From: Haloterrigena salina JCM 13891
Lineage (GTDB): Archaea > Halobacteriota > Halobacteria > Halobacteriales > Natrialbaceae
NCBI RefSeq assembly: GCF_000337495.1
Contig: NZ_AOIS01000067.1
Coordinates: 149,466 to 213,465, forward strand
Direction: 5' to 3'
Length of the DNA: 64,000 nt
Shown here one piece after another: positions 1-7,399 of this stretch (its first letter is position 1; each line of letters opens with the position of its first letter). The notes under the pieces were generated by a model that was not told where the DNA came from, did not search any database, and was given only the letters and a program-made list of their open reading frames with translations. The translations under genes were made by a program, and so were the position numbers.

Positions 1-172
1 CGTTTCTGGCTGCGACGACCACCGGATCATCATGGCGCTGGCGCTCGCGGGGCTGGTCGCCGACGGCGAAACGATCATCGAGGGCGCCGACCACGTCGAC
101 GTCTCGTTCCCCGGCTTCTTCGAACTGCTCGAGGAGTTGGGCGTCGCTCTGGAGCGCGACGACGGGCAGTAG
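1..172 (+). CDS. aroA: 3-phosphoshikimate 1-carboxyvinyltransferase (EPSP synthase), 3' end only
   Basis: Only the last 56 codons are present; the gene starts before the window. The reading frame gives SGCDDHRIIMALALAGLVA, the conserved C-terminal block of EPSP synthases that includes the DHR(I/V) motif contacting phosphoenolpyruvate, and then the usual ending with a VSFPGFFELL stretch. The enzyme joins shikimate-3-phosphate and phosphoenolpyruvate in the cytosol, the penultimate step to chorismate. The last step, aroC, is encoded 2.7 kb downstream on the same strand, so two successive shikimate-pathway genes lie close but are separated by a thiolase and a lipoprotein gene. Identification of the family is firm from the motif; completeness of the gene cannot be judged. 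Confidence 0.9.
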   Translation, partial: VSGCDDHRIIMALALAGLVADGETIIEGADHVDVSFPGFFELLEELGVALERDDGQ

Positions 173-181
173 CGACGGCAC

Positions 182-406
182 TTACTCGGGAATCTCGAAG
201 CATTCGAGTACGATGTGGTGTTCTGGCTCCGGCCCTCGCCACGAGACCGCGAGGTACTCGCCGGGATCGGCGCTCGAGTTCGTCGACTGATCGTCGTCGG
301 TTTCGTCGGAGAGGTCGTCGCTCAGACAGCCCGCAGCACCGGTCGCTCCGGCGGCGAGCCTCGGAGGAGGATCTGGCGGCGCCGAACCATATTGCGTATT
401 CACCAT
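182..406 (-). CDS. Small acidic lipoprotein-like protein, possibly shortened
   Basis: A 74-residue acidic protein I cannot assign to a family. Near its N-terminus it has RLAAGATGAAGC followed by an acidic linker, which resembles a haloarchaeal lipobox ending in the lipidated cysteine, but the usual twin-arginine and hydrophobic stretch before it is replaced by a proline-rich segment (SAPPDPPPR). That suggests a worn-down signal peptide. The start at 406 is supported by a TATA-like sequence 18-28 bases upstream, giving a leaderless transcript. It is convergent with aroA, only 9 bases from that stop codon. It may be an extracellular anchored protein or a decaying remnant; expression is unproven. 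Confidence 0.45.
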   Translation of the reverse strand: MVNTQYGSAPPDPPPRLAAGATGAAGCLSDDLSDETDDDQSTNSSADPGEYLAVSWRGPEPEHHIVLECFEIPE

Positions 407-423
407 ATAAGTAGTTGTGTTTT

Positions 424-434
424 TGATATATAGT
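424..434 (-). promoter_or_regulatory. TATA-like box of the small lipoprotein gene
   Basis: On the minus strand the sequence reads ctatatatcaa in an otherwise G+C-rich region, about 20 bases before the ATG at 406. The spacing fits a leaderless haloarchaeal promoter. Confidence 0.5.
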
Positions 435-600
435 GCCGAAATGGTCTGAACGCGACGGGGGCGCCAGCGCGGCGGGCGGTCGGGCACCCGAACGGGAGCG
501 GCGCTTTCGAGTGGCGCGGCTCGAGAACCGTGGGTCTCGACGTTCGGTGGCACTGCTCCAGCGGCCGGGCGGGTCGACCGTCGCTTCCCGGGGAAGTTAA

Positions 601-609
601 CTATTTACG
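601..609 (+). promoter_or_regulatory. TATA-like box of the thiolase gene
   Basis: ctatttacg lies 24-32 bases before the ATG at 633 in a short A+T-rich stretch, the spacing expected for a leaderless transcript. Confidence 0.5.
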
Positions 610-632
610 ATTACGGACAGTTGTGCTATACA

Positions 633-1775
633 ATGGCAGACACTACACCGGTGATAGTTAGCGCTGTTAGAACGGCACAGGGTAAAGAGGACGGTGCGCT
701 CGCGGACGTCCGCAGCGAGGATCTCTCGATTCCGCTGGTCGACGAGATGCTCGCGGAGACCGGGCTCTCGGGCGAGGACGTCGACGACCTGATGTGGGGC
801 TGCGCCCAGCAGCGCGAGGAACAGCGGACGAACATCGCCCGCCAGATCGCGCTGTTCTCGGATCTGGGGGAGGCGGTCCCGGCGACCACCGTCGACCGGC
901 AGTGCGCTTCCTCGGCGCAGGCGATCATCAGCGCCGCGGACTCGATCGCTGCGGGCCGCCACGACGCGGTCGTCGCCGGCGGCGTCGAGAGCATGAGTCG
1001 TGTGAAGATGGGGGCCGCCGAGAGCGGATCGATGTACCCCAAACTCGACGAGGAGTACGGGATGGAGAACCTCATGATGGGCCAGACGGCCGAGAAGGTC
1101 GCCGAGGAGTTCGACATCAGCCGCGAGGAGCAGGACGAGTACGCCGCCCGCAGCCAGCAGCGCGCGGTCGAAGCCACCGAGGAGGGCACGTTCGACGACG
1201 AGATCGTCCCCATCGAGACGGGAGACGGCGTCCACAACGAGGACGAGGGGCTCCGACCCGGTACGACCACGGAGAAACTAGCCGAACTGCCGACCGTCTT
1301 CAAGGAGGACGGCACCGTCACGCCGGGCAACGCCTCGCAGATCGCCGACGGCGCCGCCGGCGTCATGCTGACCAGTCGCGAACTGGCCGAGGACCGCGGC
1401 CTCGAGATCCTCACCGAGGTCGGCACCAGTTACGTCGCCGGCGTCGACCCGACGATCATGGGGGTCGGCCCCGTCCCCGCGACGAAGGGGCTGCTCGAGC
1501 GCGCCGGCCGCGAGATCGACGACTACGGACTGGTCGAGATCAACGAGGCCTTCGCCAGTCAGACGCTCTACTCCGCACGCGAGTTGGGGATTCCGATGGA
1601 CCGACTGAACGTCAACGGCGGTGCGATCGCCATCGGCCATCCGCTGGGCTGTTCCGGAGCGCGCCTGCCCGTGACCCTGATCCACGAGATGAACCGCGAG
1701 GGCGTCGACCGTGGTATCGCCACCGAGTGCGTCGGCTTCGGGCAGGGCGCGGCGATCGAGTTCGAACTGCCCTGA
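633..1775 (+). CDS. Acetyl-CoA C-acyltransferase (thiolase)
   Basis: A 380-residue thiolase that cleaves 3-ketoacyl-CoA with CoA or condenses two acetyl-CoA units, in the cytosol. The catalytic residues are all visible: nucleophile Cys91 in DRQCASSAQ, His336 in [17 protein letters not shown], and Cys366 in [10 protein letters not shown], so the protein is complete and of the bacterial-type CxG thiolase family rather than the archaeal HMG-CoA-linked SCP-x type, which lacks this pattern. The ATG at 633 was chosen over the in-frame TTG at 621 because it follows a TATA-like box at leaderless distance and begins [17 protein letters not shown]. It is a single gene; beta-oxidation versus biosynthetic use cannot be decided. 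The last 34 bases recur about 186 bases downstream. Confidence 0.92.
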   Translation: MADTTPVIVSAVRTAQGKEDGALADVRSEDLSIPLVDEMLAETGLSGEDVDDLMWGCAQQREEQRTNIARQIALFSDLGEAVPATTVDRQCASSAQAIISAADSIAAGRHDAVVAGGVESMSRVKMGAAESGSMYPKLDEEYGMENLMMGQTAEKVAEEFDISREEQDEYAARSQQRAVEATEEGTFDDEIVPIETGDGVHNEDEGLRPGTTTEKLAELPTVFKEDGTVTPGNASQIADGAAGVMLTSRELAEDRGLEILTEVGTSYVAGVDPTIMGVGPVPATKGLLERAGREIDDYGLVEINEAFASQTLYSARELGIPMDRLNVNGGAIAIGHPLGCSGARLPVTLIHEMNREGVDRGIATECVGFGQGAAIEFELP

Positions 1776-1791
1776 GAGGGTTGGTCTGGGC

Positions 1792-1796
1792 TTTTT
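1792..1796 (+). terminator. Possible T-tract terminator after the thiolase gene
   Basis: A run of five T residues lies 17 bases after the thiolase stop codon, inside a G+C-rich sequence. Archaeal termination often needs only such a T-tract. Confidence 0.3.
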
Positions 1797-1850
1797 GGTC
1801 CAGATTTTGCGAGCGAGGCGCGGTTCGAACGGAGTGAGAACCGCGGAATG

Positions 1851-1877
1851 CGAGCGGGGAACGATGTGACCCGCGAG
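1851..1877 (+). repeat. 27-base dispersed repeat, copy near the thiolase gene
   Basis: This stretch matches 43211-43237 at 25 of 27 positions (cgagcgggga then a variable base, and cccgcgag at the end). The two copies lie 41 kb apart, both in gaps rich in gagcga/gtgagc words. The 1776-2194 gap otherwise shows no credible gene on either strand. Confidence 0.6.
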
Positions 1878-1928
1878 CCAGACCGTGAGCGAAGTGAGCG
1901 TGTCGAGCGAGACAAAAGGTGGTCGCGT

Positions 1929-1962
1929 CAGGGCGTGGCGATCGAGTTCGAACGACCTTGAG
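1929..1962 (+). repeat. Second copy of the thiolase gene 3' end
   Basis: These 34 bases match the end of the thiolase gene at 1743-1776, including the stop codon region, with a few mismatches concentrated in the last third (the middle block ggcgatcgagttcgaac is identical). The 186-base offset points to a tandem duplication or to a removed gene between two copies. Only the tail of the gene is present, so this is not a functional coding region. Confidence 0.65.
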
Positions 1963-2084
1963 GAGATCGCTCCCGTTTATTGCGCCTTTCTCGAGCAGCG
2001 CTCAGTAGCCGAGATCGAACGCCCGGTTCGCGGCGAGCGCGCGGACCGCCGTTCGATACGGCCAGCGCATCGGAGCCGGTTCTC

Positions 2085-2160
2085 GTCTCGACGGTCCCGT
2101 CTTCGAGGACAACAGCTCGGTCGACGGACAGGGCTCGTCGAACGATGACGGCTCGAGCGC
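2085..2160 (-). pseudogene. Decayed C-terminal remnant of a lipoprotein paralogue
   Basis: On the minus strand this stretch first encodes SSFDEPCPSTEL, identical in its core to the C-terminal part of the neighbouring lipoprotein (2195-2662). One base is then missing relative to that gene; in the shifted frame it continues VVLEDGTVETRTGSDA, which lines up with VLEDDEFEMTTEPESD of the intact protein. No start codon or signal peptide precedes it. I read it as the frameshifted tail of a tandem duplicate. Confidence 0.5.
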
Positions 2161-2287
2161 CGTCTTCCGGCGATCGGAGTCCCTCGTCGACCGCTCAACA
2201 GTGGTCCGACTCGGGCTCCGTCGTCATCTCGAACTCGTCGTCCTCGAGGACGAACAGCTCGGTCGACGGACAGGGCTCGTCGAACGA
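2103..2287. repeat. Pair of 43/44-base direct repeats, 142 bases apart
   Basis: 2103-2145 and 2244-2287 are the same sequence except for a single-base deletion in the first copy; the last 35 bases are identical. The second copy lies inside the lipoprotein gene, the first just past its stop codon, so the pair reflects duplication of the 3' part of that gene. Confidence 0.8.
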
Positions 2288-2662
2288 CTCTTCCTCGAGG
2301 GTCGTCGATTCGACCTCGTCGCCGTCGACGGTCACGGTCACGGCGTACTCGGCCGGGTCGTGAAGGAAGACGACCACGTGCGCGTCGGGTTCGAGGTCGT
2401 AGTCCCCCTCGAAGGTGGCCGACTCGGCCTCGAGGTCGAGTCCGATCGACCGCTGGTCGTCGGTTCGGTTCCACAGACGGACGCGGTGGGGCGAGTCGTC
2501 GTCCGACGGGGAACCGATCGTCGCGCGAGCGATCGGATCGTCGGGGTTCGACGGGACCTCCGGGGTCGTCGACTCCTGGAAAACCGTCGCCTCGATCGAG
2601 GCGCAGCCCGCGATCGCGGCGCCCGAGGCGGCGACGCCGGCGAGCAGCGAACGGCGGTTCAT
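2195..2662 (-). CDS. Haloarchaeal Tat lipoprotein of unknown function
   Basis: A 155-residue secreted lipoprotein. It begins MNRRSLLAGVAASGAAIAGC: twin arginine, a short hydrophobic core and a lipobox with Cys20, so Tat export and lipid anchoring at the outer face of the membrane are likely. The mature part is acidic and looks like a small beta-sandwich (VRLWNRTDDQRSIGLDLEA, HVVVFLHDPAEYAVTVTV), a pattern common in haloarchaeal secreted proteins with no assigned role. It ends with a cysteine pair (DEPCPS and the terminal DHC). The start was fixed by the signal peptide; a 14-base inverted repeat abuts the ATG. A broken duplicate of its C-terminus lies immediately downstream. Confidence 0.8.
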   Translation of the reverse strand: MNRRSLLAGVAASGAAIAGCASIEATVFQESTTPEVPSNPDDPIARATIGSPSDDDSPHRVRLWNRTDDQRSIGLDLEAESATFEGDYDLEPDAHVVVFLHDPAEYAVTVTVDGDEVESTTLEEESFDEPCPSTELFVLEDDEFEMTTEPESDHC

Positions 2663-2676
2663 AGTGTGATGACACT
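2663..2676. promoter_or_regulatory. Inverted repeat abutting the lipoprotein start codon
   Basis: agtgt-gatg-acact is a perfect 5+4+5 inverted repeat directly before the ATG of the minus-strand lipoprotein gene. In a leaderless gene this would overlap the transcription start, so a repressor site is possible. No binding protein can be named. Confidence 0.3.
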
Positions 2677-2892
2677 TACACCACTCGGCGCAAAGACGCT
2701 TTGGGTGGGTCGAGACGGCCGAATTCAGGATTCCGGGAGAGTCCGTCCGTCGGTCATTTCGTCGCAGCGCTGGGACGGACGCTCGCCTCGATGCCGCGTT
2801 CGGTTGAGTCGCTCGGAACGGAACCGATTCGGCGGCGACCGGCCGGCGAAGATCCTGCACCGCTAAGTGGCCCCGTCTCCCAGGAAGCCGTA

Positions 2893-4044
2893 ATGAACGG
2901 CAACCGCTTCGGTCGCCTCTTTCAGGTGACCACGTTCGGCGAGAGCCACGGGGAGGCGATGGGCTGTACCATCTCGGGCTGTCCCGCCGGCCTCGAGCTC
3001 TCGGAGGAGGACATCCAGGAGGACTTAGATCGGCGAAAGCCGGGCCAGTCGATGATCACGACCAGCCGCGGCGAACCCGACGACGTCTCGATCAAGTCCG
3101 GGATTCAGGACGGCTACACGACCGGGACGCCGATCGGGCTGGTCATCCAGAACAAGGACGCCCGCTCGGGCAAGTACGAGCCGTTCATCACGGCGCCCCG
3201 TCCGTCCCACGGCGACTTCACTTACTCGGCGAAGTTCGGCACGCGAAACTGGGGCGGCGGCGGCCGCTCGTCGGCCCGCGAGACCGTCAACTGGGTCGCC
3301 GCGGGAGCCATCGCGAAGAAGCTCCTCGCGCGCGAGGGCATCGAACTCAAGGCCCACGTCAACCAGATCGGCGACGTCGAGGCGCCCGACGTGAGCTTCG
3401 AGGAGATCAAAGAGTACTCGGAGGAGAACGACGTCCGGTGCGCCCACCCCGAGACCGCCGCGGAGATGCAGGAGCTGATCGAGGAGTACCAGGAGGAGGG
3501 CGACTCCATCGGCGGCTCGATCTACTTCGAGGCACAGGGCGTCCCCGTCGGCCTCGGTGCGCCGCGGTTCGACTCGCTGTCCGCGCGACTCGGACAGGCC
3601 ATGATGGCGGTGCCGGCGACGACGGCCTTCGAGTTCGGCCTCGGCCGCGAGGCCCGCGAGTGGACCGGCAAGGAGCGCAACGACGACTGGGAATTCGACG
3701 AGGAAGGGAATCCGACGCCCGTCGAGAACGACCACGGCGGTATCCAGGGCGGCATCTCGAGCGGCGAACCGATCTACGGCGAGGTCACGCTCCACGCGCC
3801 CACGTCGATCCCCAAGTCCCAGCAGACCGCCGACTGGGAGACGGGCGAGCTCAAAGAGGAGAAGGTCATCGGCCGCCACGACCCCGTCCTCCCGCCGCGG
3901 GGCGTCCCGGTCGTCGAGGCGATGCTCGCGCTGACGCTCGTCGACTTCATGCTGCTGTCGGGTCGGCTCAACCCCGACCGCGTCGACGACCAGCCCGGCG
4001 AGTACGACACGGACTACCACCCGAGCAACCCGCAAAACGAGTGA
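2893..4044 (+). CDS. aroC: Chorismate synthase
   Basis: A 383-residue chorismate synthase, which eliminates phosphate from EPSP to make chorismate, the branch point to aromatic amino acids, using reduced FMN. The N-terminus GNRFGRLFQVTTFGESHG carries the conserved signature around the catalytic His. Further family blocks are RKPGQSMITTSRGEPD, GGGGRSSARETVNWVAAGA with the second conserved His/Arg region, and GGIQGGISSGEPI. The ATG at 2893 fits the family start; 64 in-frame codons upstream lack similarity to it. The previous step, aroA, ends at 172 on the same strand. Length is normal and no residue is missing. Confidence 0.97.
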   Translation: MNGNRFGRLFQVTTFGESHGEAMGCTISGCPAGLELSEEDIQEDLDRRKPGQSMITTSRGEPDDVSIKSGIQDGYTTGTPIGLVIQNKDARSGKYEPFITAPRPSHGDFTYSAKFGTRNWGGGGRSSARETVNWVAAGAIAKKLLAREGIELKAHVNQIGDVEAPDVSFEEIKEYSEENDVRCAHPETAAEMQELIEEYQEEGDSIGGSIYFEAQGVPVGLGAPRFDSLSARLGQAMMAVPATTAFEFGLGREAREWTGKERNDDWEFDEEGNPTPVENDHGGIQGGISSGEPIYGEVTLHAPTSIPKSQQTADWETGELKEEKVIGRHDPVLPPRGVPVVEAMLALTLVDFMLLSGRLNPDRVDDQPGEYDTDYHPSNPQNE

Positions 4045-4134
4045 TCGGCTAGTCGATCGACACGCCGATCTGTCGCATTCTCAGTCGTCGCTACCGGTGC
4101 TAACCGATAACTCGCTCCGCGTCGACGCCCGAGT

Positions 4135-4644
4135 ATGGGTACTAATAACATTCCACAGCTAGATGTCGAGATCCCGGAGCTCTCGCAGGTCGCGTTCGTC
4201 GTCGAGGACCTCGAGGACGGCATGGATCGGTTCGACGGACTCCTCGGCATCGGGCCGTGGGAGATCCACCGATTCGAACCGCCCGCGCTGACCGATCGGA
4301 CCTACCGCGGCGAGTCCCGCGAGTACTCGATGCGCCTCGCGCTCGCGCAACTCAGCGGGACGATGATCGAACTGATCGAACCGCTCGAGGGGCCGAGCAT
4401 CTACACGGAGCACCTGGAGGAACACGGCGAAGGCCTCCACCACGTCGCCTGTTTCGCGTTCGACGATCCCCACGCGGTCGTCGACGAGTTCGAGTCCGCG
4501 GGGCTACCTGTGCTCCAGAGCGGGAACTTCGACGGTACCGAGTTCTGGTACTTCGACACCGCCGACGAACTCAACGGCGCGATCTTCGAGACCGCGGCGA
4601 ACGTGGAGTCGATGCCGGAAGCGGACGCGACCTATCCCGAGTAG
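4135..4644 (+). CDS. VOC-fold (glyoxalase/epimerase-like) protein
   Basis: A 169-residue protein of the vicinal-oxygen-chelate superfamily, built of two beta-alpha-beta-beta-beta modules. Module 1 starts QVAFVVEDLEDGMDRF and ends with MIELIEPL; module 2 starts LHHVACFAFDDP and ends GAIFETA. These supply the usual four metal ligands as Gln, Glu, His, Glu, the first being Gln instead of the more common His. The layout is close to methylmalonyl-CoA epimerase and related dioxygenase-like enzymes, but the substrate cannot be read from the sequence. It stands alone after aroC, 90 bases downstream, with its own start. Confidence 0.8.
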   Translation: MGTNNIPQLDVEIPELSQVAFVVEDLEDGMDRFDGLLGIGPWEIHRFEPPALTDRTYRGESREYSMRLALAQLSGTMIELIEPLEGPSIYTEHLEEHGEGLHHVACFAFDDPHAVVDEFESAGLPVLQSGNFDGTEFWYFDTADELNGAIFETAANVESMPEADATYPE

Positions 4645-4689
4645 CGCGGTCGCGCAGTCGCGACGTTCCCGCCGGGCGACCGCCGACGG

Positions 4690-5094
4690 CTACAGCCGTT
4701 CCCACGCGATGTCCATCGGCGTCTCGTCCCCGACGAGCTGCGAGACGTGACAGCCCCGCTCGCCGAAGTCGACGAGGCGATCGACCGTCTCGTCGTCGGC
4801 GTCGGTCTCGAGTCGAATCGTCGCCTCGAGGCGGTCGACCGAGCCCCGTTCGGGTTCGGCCTCGGTCGTGACCTCGATGGTCTCGACCGGCGTCTCGCGC
4901 TTGTTCGCCTGGAAGCGAACGCTCAGCGAGAGACAGGAGGCCAGCGCGCCGAGGAAGACGTCGACCGGCGTCGGTCCTGTCTCCGAGCCGCCGGCCGACT
5001 CGGGTTCGTCGAACCGCCACTCGAACGAGCCGGCTTCGATAGTCCCGCCCATCCCTTCCGGGTTCCGGGCGGTGACGGTTCGCTCGGGCATCAT
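4690..5094 (-). CDS. OsmC/Ohr-family protein
   Basis: A roughly 134-residue OsmC-family protein, typically a thiol-dependent peroxidase acting on organic hydroperoxides in the cytosol. The two family cysteines are present: one in LGALASCLSLSVRF on the central helix and one in ERGCHVSQLV near the C-terminus. The N-terminal strand segment contains FEWRFDEPESAGGSETGPTP, which leads to the typical P(V/L)D.FLGAL motif. Start choice is between adjacent ATGs at 5094 and 5091; a longer upstream frame is open but basic in composition and was not used. It converges with the VOC gene. The specific substrate is unknown. Confidence 0.85.
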   Translation of the reverse strand: MMPERTVTARNPEGMGGTIEAGSFEWRFDEPESAGGSETGPTPVDVFLGALASCLSLSVRFQANKRETPVETIEVTTEAEPERGSVDRLEATIRLETDADDETVDRLVDFGERGCHVSQLVGDETPMDIAWERL

Positions 5095-5320
5095 TCGCGG
5101 ACCACCTCGATCGACGTCGGCGTCAATGCTGGCGTCGGCGACCGTCGTTTCGATTCCGCGCCGCGATCGGCGGACCGCGAGCGGTCGAGGTCCCGTCTTC
5201 GGTGTGCTGGTACGCGCATGTCGTTCGATCCTCACCGTTCGAGCTAATAAACGGCCGCCTACGGGCATCGATCTTGGTCACCGTTAGCGTTATACACTGT
5301 TCCATGGTACCGTGTGTCGC

Positions 5321-6367
5321 ATGGCCGACTACACACTAGAAACGGAGGAGGGGCGACGGGAGGCGCTCCGTCGAATGCTGACGATCCGCGAGTTCGATTC
5401 GACGGCCGGCGACTACTTCGCCGACGGAGAGATCCCGGGCTTCGTCCACCTGTATATCGGGGAAGAGGCAGTCGGTGTCGGCGCGTGCGCCGCGCTCGAG
5501 CCCGACGACTACATCGCGAGCACGCACCGGGGCCACGGACACTGCATCGCGAAGGGGTTGGACCCGAAGCTGATGATGGCCGAGCTGTTCGGCAAGCAGG
5601 ACGGCTACTGCAACGGGAAGGGCGGCTCGATGCACATCGCCGACGTCGACTCCGGGATGCTCGGCGCGAACGGCATCGTCGGCGCGGGGCCGCCGCTGGC
5701 GACCGGCGCCGCGCTGTCGATCGATTACGACGACCGCGAGCAGGTGGCTGTCGGCTTCCTCGGCGACGGCGCCGTCGCACAGGGACAGGTACACGAGGCG
5801 ATCAACCTCGCGGCGACCTGGGACCTGCCGGCGGTCTTCGTCGTCGAGAACAACCGCTACGGTGAGGGGACGCCCGTCGAGGAGCAGCACAACGTCGACG
5901 ACCTGAGCGACACCGCCGGCGCCTACGACATCCCCGGCGTCACCGTCGACGGAATGGACGTCACGGCCGTCGCCGAGGCCGTCGAGGAGGCGCGCAAGCG
6001 CGCTCGAGACGGCGACGGACCGACCATCGTCGAGGCCGAGACCTACCGCTACCGCGGCCACTACGAGGGCGACGAGCAGCCCTACCGAGACGAGGACGAG
6101 ATCGAGAAGTGGAAGGAACAGGACCCGATCGACCGGTTCTCGGAGCTGCTGGTCGATCGCGGCGAACTGACCGAGGAGGAACTCAAGGAGCTGCGGGACG
6201 AGATCGAGGCGGAGATCGAGGAAGCGGTCGAGTACGCTCAGGACGCCCCGCTACCGGACCCGAGCGAAGCCTACGAGGACATGTTCGCGGAGATGCCACC
6301 CGAGATCGAACGGTTCGCCAGCCAGGCCCGTGCGGACGGCGGTTCGCTCGGAGGTGATCGGCGATGA
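5321..6367 (+). CDS. Thiamine-diphosphate-dependent 2-oxoacid/acetoin dehydrogenase E1, alpha subunit
   Basis: A 348-residue E1 alpha subunit. The thiamine diphosphate-binding motif runs from GDGAVAQGQVHEA (from residue 148) to VVENNRYGEGT, the classical GDGX(~25-30)NN pattern. Other family blocks are FVHLYIGEEAVGVG, STHRGHGHCIAKG and GKGGSMHIAD. It decarboxylates a 2-oxoacid or cleaves acetoin and passes the acyl group to the lipoyl arm of E2. It overlaps the E1 beta gene by 4 bases and is followed by an AcoX-like gene, an order like bacterial acetoin dehydrogenase (aco) operons. Because porAB nearby should oxidise pyruvate, acetoin or a branched-chain 2-oxoacid is the more likely substrate; this is inference. 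Confidence 0.88.
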   Translation: MADYTLETEEGRREALRRMLTIREFDSTAGDYFADGEIPGFVHLYIGEEAVGVGACAALEPDDYIASTHRGHGHCIAKGLDPKLMMAELFGKQDGYCNGKGGSMHIADVDSGMLGANGIVGAGPPLATGAALSIDYDDREQVAVGFLGDGAVAQGQVHEAINLAATWDLPAVFVVENNRYGEGTPVEEQHNVDDLSDTAGAYDIPGVTVDGMDVTAVAEAVEEARKRARDGDGPTIVEAETYRYRGHYEGDEQPYRDEDEIEKWKEQDPIDRFSELLVDRGELTEEELKELRDEIEAEIEEAVEYAQDAPLPDPSEAYEDMFAEMPPEIERFASQARADGGSLGGDRR

Positions 6368-7371
6368 CCGCCCAGGCCGAGATCGAGCGCGCCGAGGAGA
6401 CCGAGGCGATGACCGTCCGCGAGGCGATCCGGATGGGGCTGCGTGAGGAACTCGAGCGCGACGAGGACGTCTACCTGATGGGCGAAGACGTCGGCAAGTT
6501 CGGTGGCGTCCTCGAGGTGACCAGCGGCCTCTGGGAGGAGTTCGGCGACGAACGCGTCCGCGACACGCCGATCAGCGAGGCCGGCTTCATCGGCGCCGCG
6601 ACCGGCGCCGCCGCGACCGGGACCCGGCCCGTCGCCGAGCTCATGTTCTCGGACTTCATGGGCGTCTCGATGGAGCAGATCATGAACCAGATGGCGAAGA
6701 TGCGCTACATGTTCGGCGGGAAGACGGAGATGCCGGTCACCGTCCGGACGACCGAGGGCGGCGGCATGGGCGCCGCGAGCCAGCACTCCGGGACGGTCCA
6801 CGCCTGGATCGCTCACTTCCCCGGCCTGAAGGCCGTCGCGCCGGGGACGGCCGCCGCAGCGAAGGGACTGACGAAGGCCGCGGTCCGGTCGGACGACCCC
6901 GTGTTCGTCTTCGAGAACAAGATGATCTACGAGCAGCAGGGCGAGGTCCCCACCGACGAGGAGTTCACCGTCCCCCTCGGCGAGGCCGCGGTCGAACGCG
7001 AGGGCGAGGACGTCACCGTGGTGGCGACCCAGCGGCTCGTCGGCGAGAGCCTGCAGACCGCCGACAGTTTGGCCGACGACGTCAGCGTCGAAGTCATCGA
7101 CGTCCGCTCGCTGTACCCGCTGGACACGGAGACCATCGCCGACAGCGTCCGGAAGACCGGCCGGCTGGTGGTCGCCGACGAGAGTCCGCTCTCCTACGGC
7201 GTCCACGCCGAGATCGTCAGCCGCGTCCAGGAGGAGGCCTTCTTCAGCCTCGACGCCCCGATCCAGCGGATCGGGACGCCGGACACCCACATGCCGTTCA
7301 GCCCCCCGCTCGAGCAGGAGGTCCTCCCCGACGGCGACGACGTACGGGAGGCGATCGAGCTGATCACGTAG
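6364..7371 (+). CDS. 2-oxoacid/acetoin dehydrogenase E1, beta subunit
   Basis: A 335-residue E1 beta subunit, partner of the preceding gene in an alpha2-beta2 E1. Its ATG lies inside the end of the alpha gene (gcgatga), so the two are translationally coupled. Typical segments are VYLMGEDVGKFGG, DTPISEAGFIGAATGAA, PVAELMFSDFMG and the C-terminal transketolase part VEVIDVRSLYPLDTETI with SPLSYGVHAEIVSRV. The subunit completes the thiamine diphosphate site and binds the peripheral-subunit-binding domain of E2. The length is normal. No E3 (dihydrolipoamide dehydrogenase) gene is visible in the window, so it would have to be supplied from elsewhere. Confidence 0.9.
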   Translation: MTAQAEIERAEETEAMTVREAIRMGLREELERDEDVYLMGEDVGKFGGVLEVTSGLWEEFGDERVRDTPISEAGFIGAATGAAATGTRPVAELMFSDFMGVSMEQIMNQMAKMRYMFGGKTEMPVTVRTTEGGGMGAASQHSGTVHAWIAHFPGLKAVAPGTAAAAKGLTKAAVRSDDPVFVFENKMIYEQQGEVPTDEEFTVPLGEAAVEREGEDVTVVATQRLVGESLQTADSLADDVSVEVIDVRSLYPLDTETIADSVRKTGRLVVADESPLSYGVHAEIVSRVQEEAFFSLDAPIQRIGTPDTHMPFSPPLEQEVLPDGDDVREAIELIT

Positions 7372-7399
7372 CGATGGCAGCGAGCCACGGAGCCGACGC

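Noticed and set aside
4690-5268. A longer OsmC protein starting at 5268
   Set aside because: The additional 58 residues are Arg/Thr-rich and would cover the promoter region; the family starts close to the ATG pair at 5091/5094.
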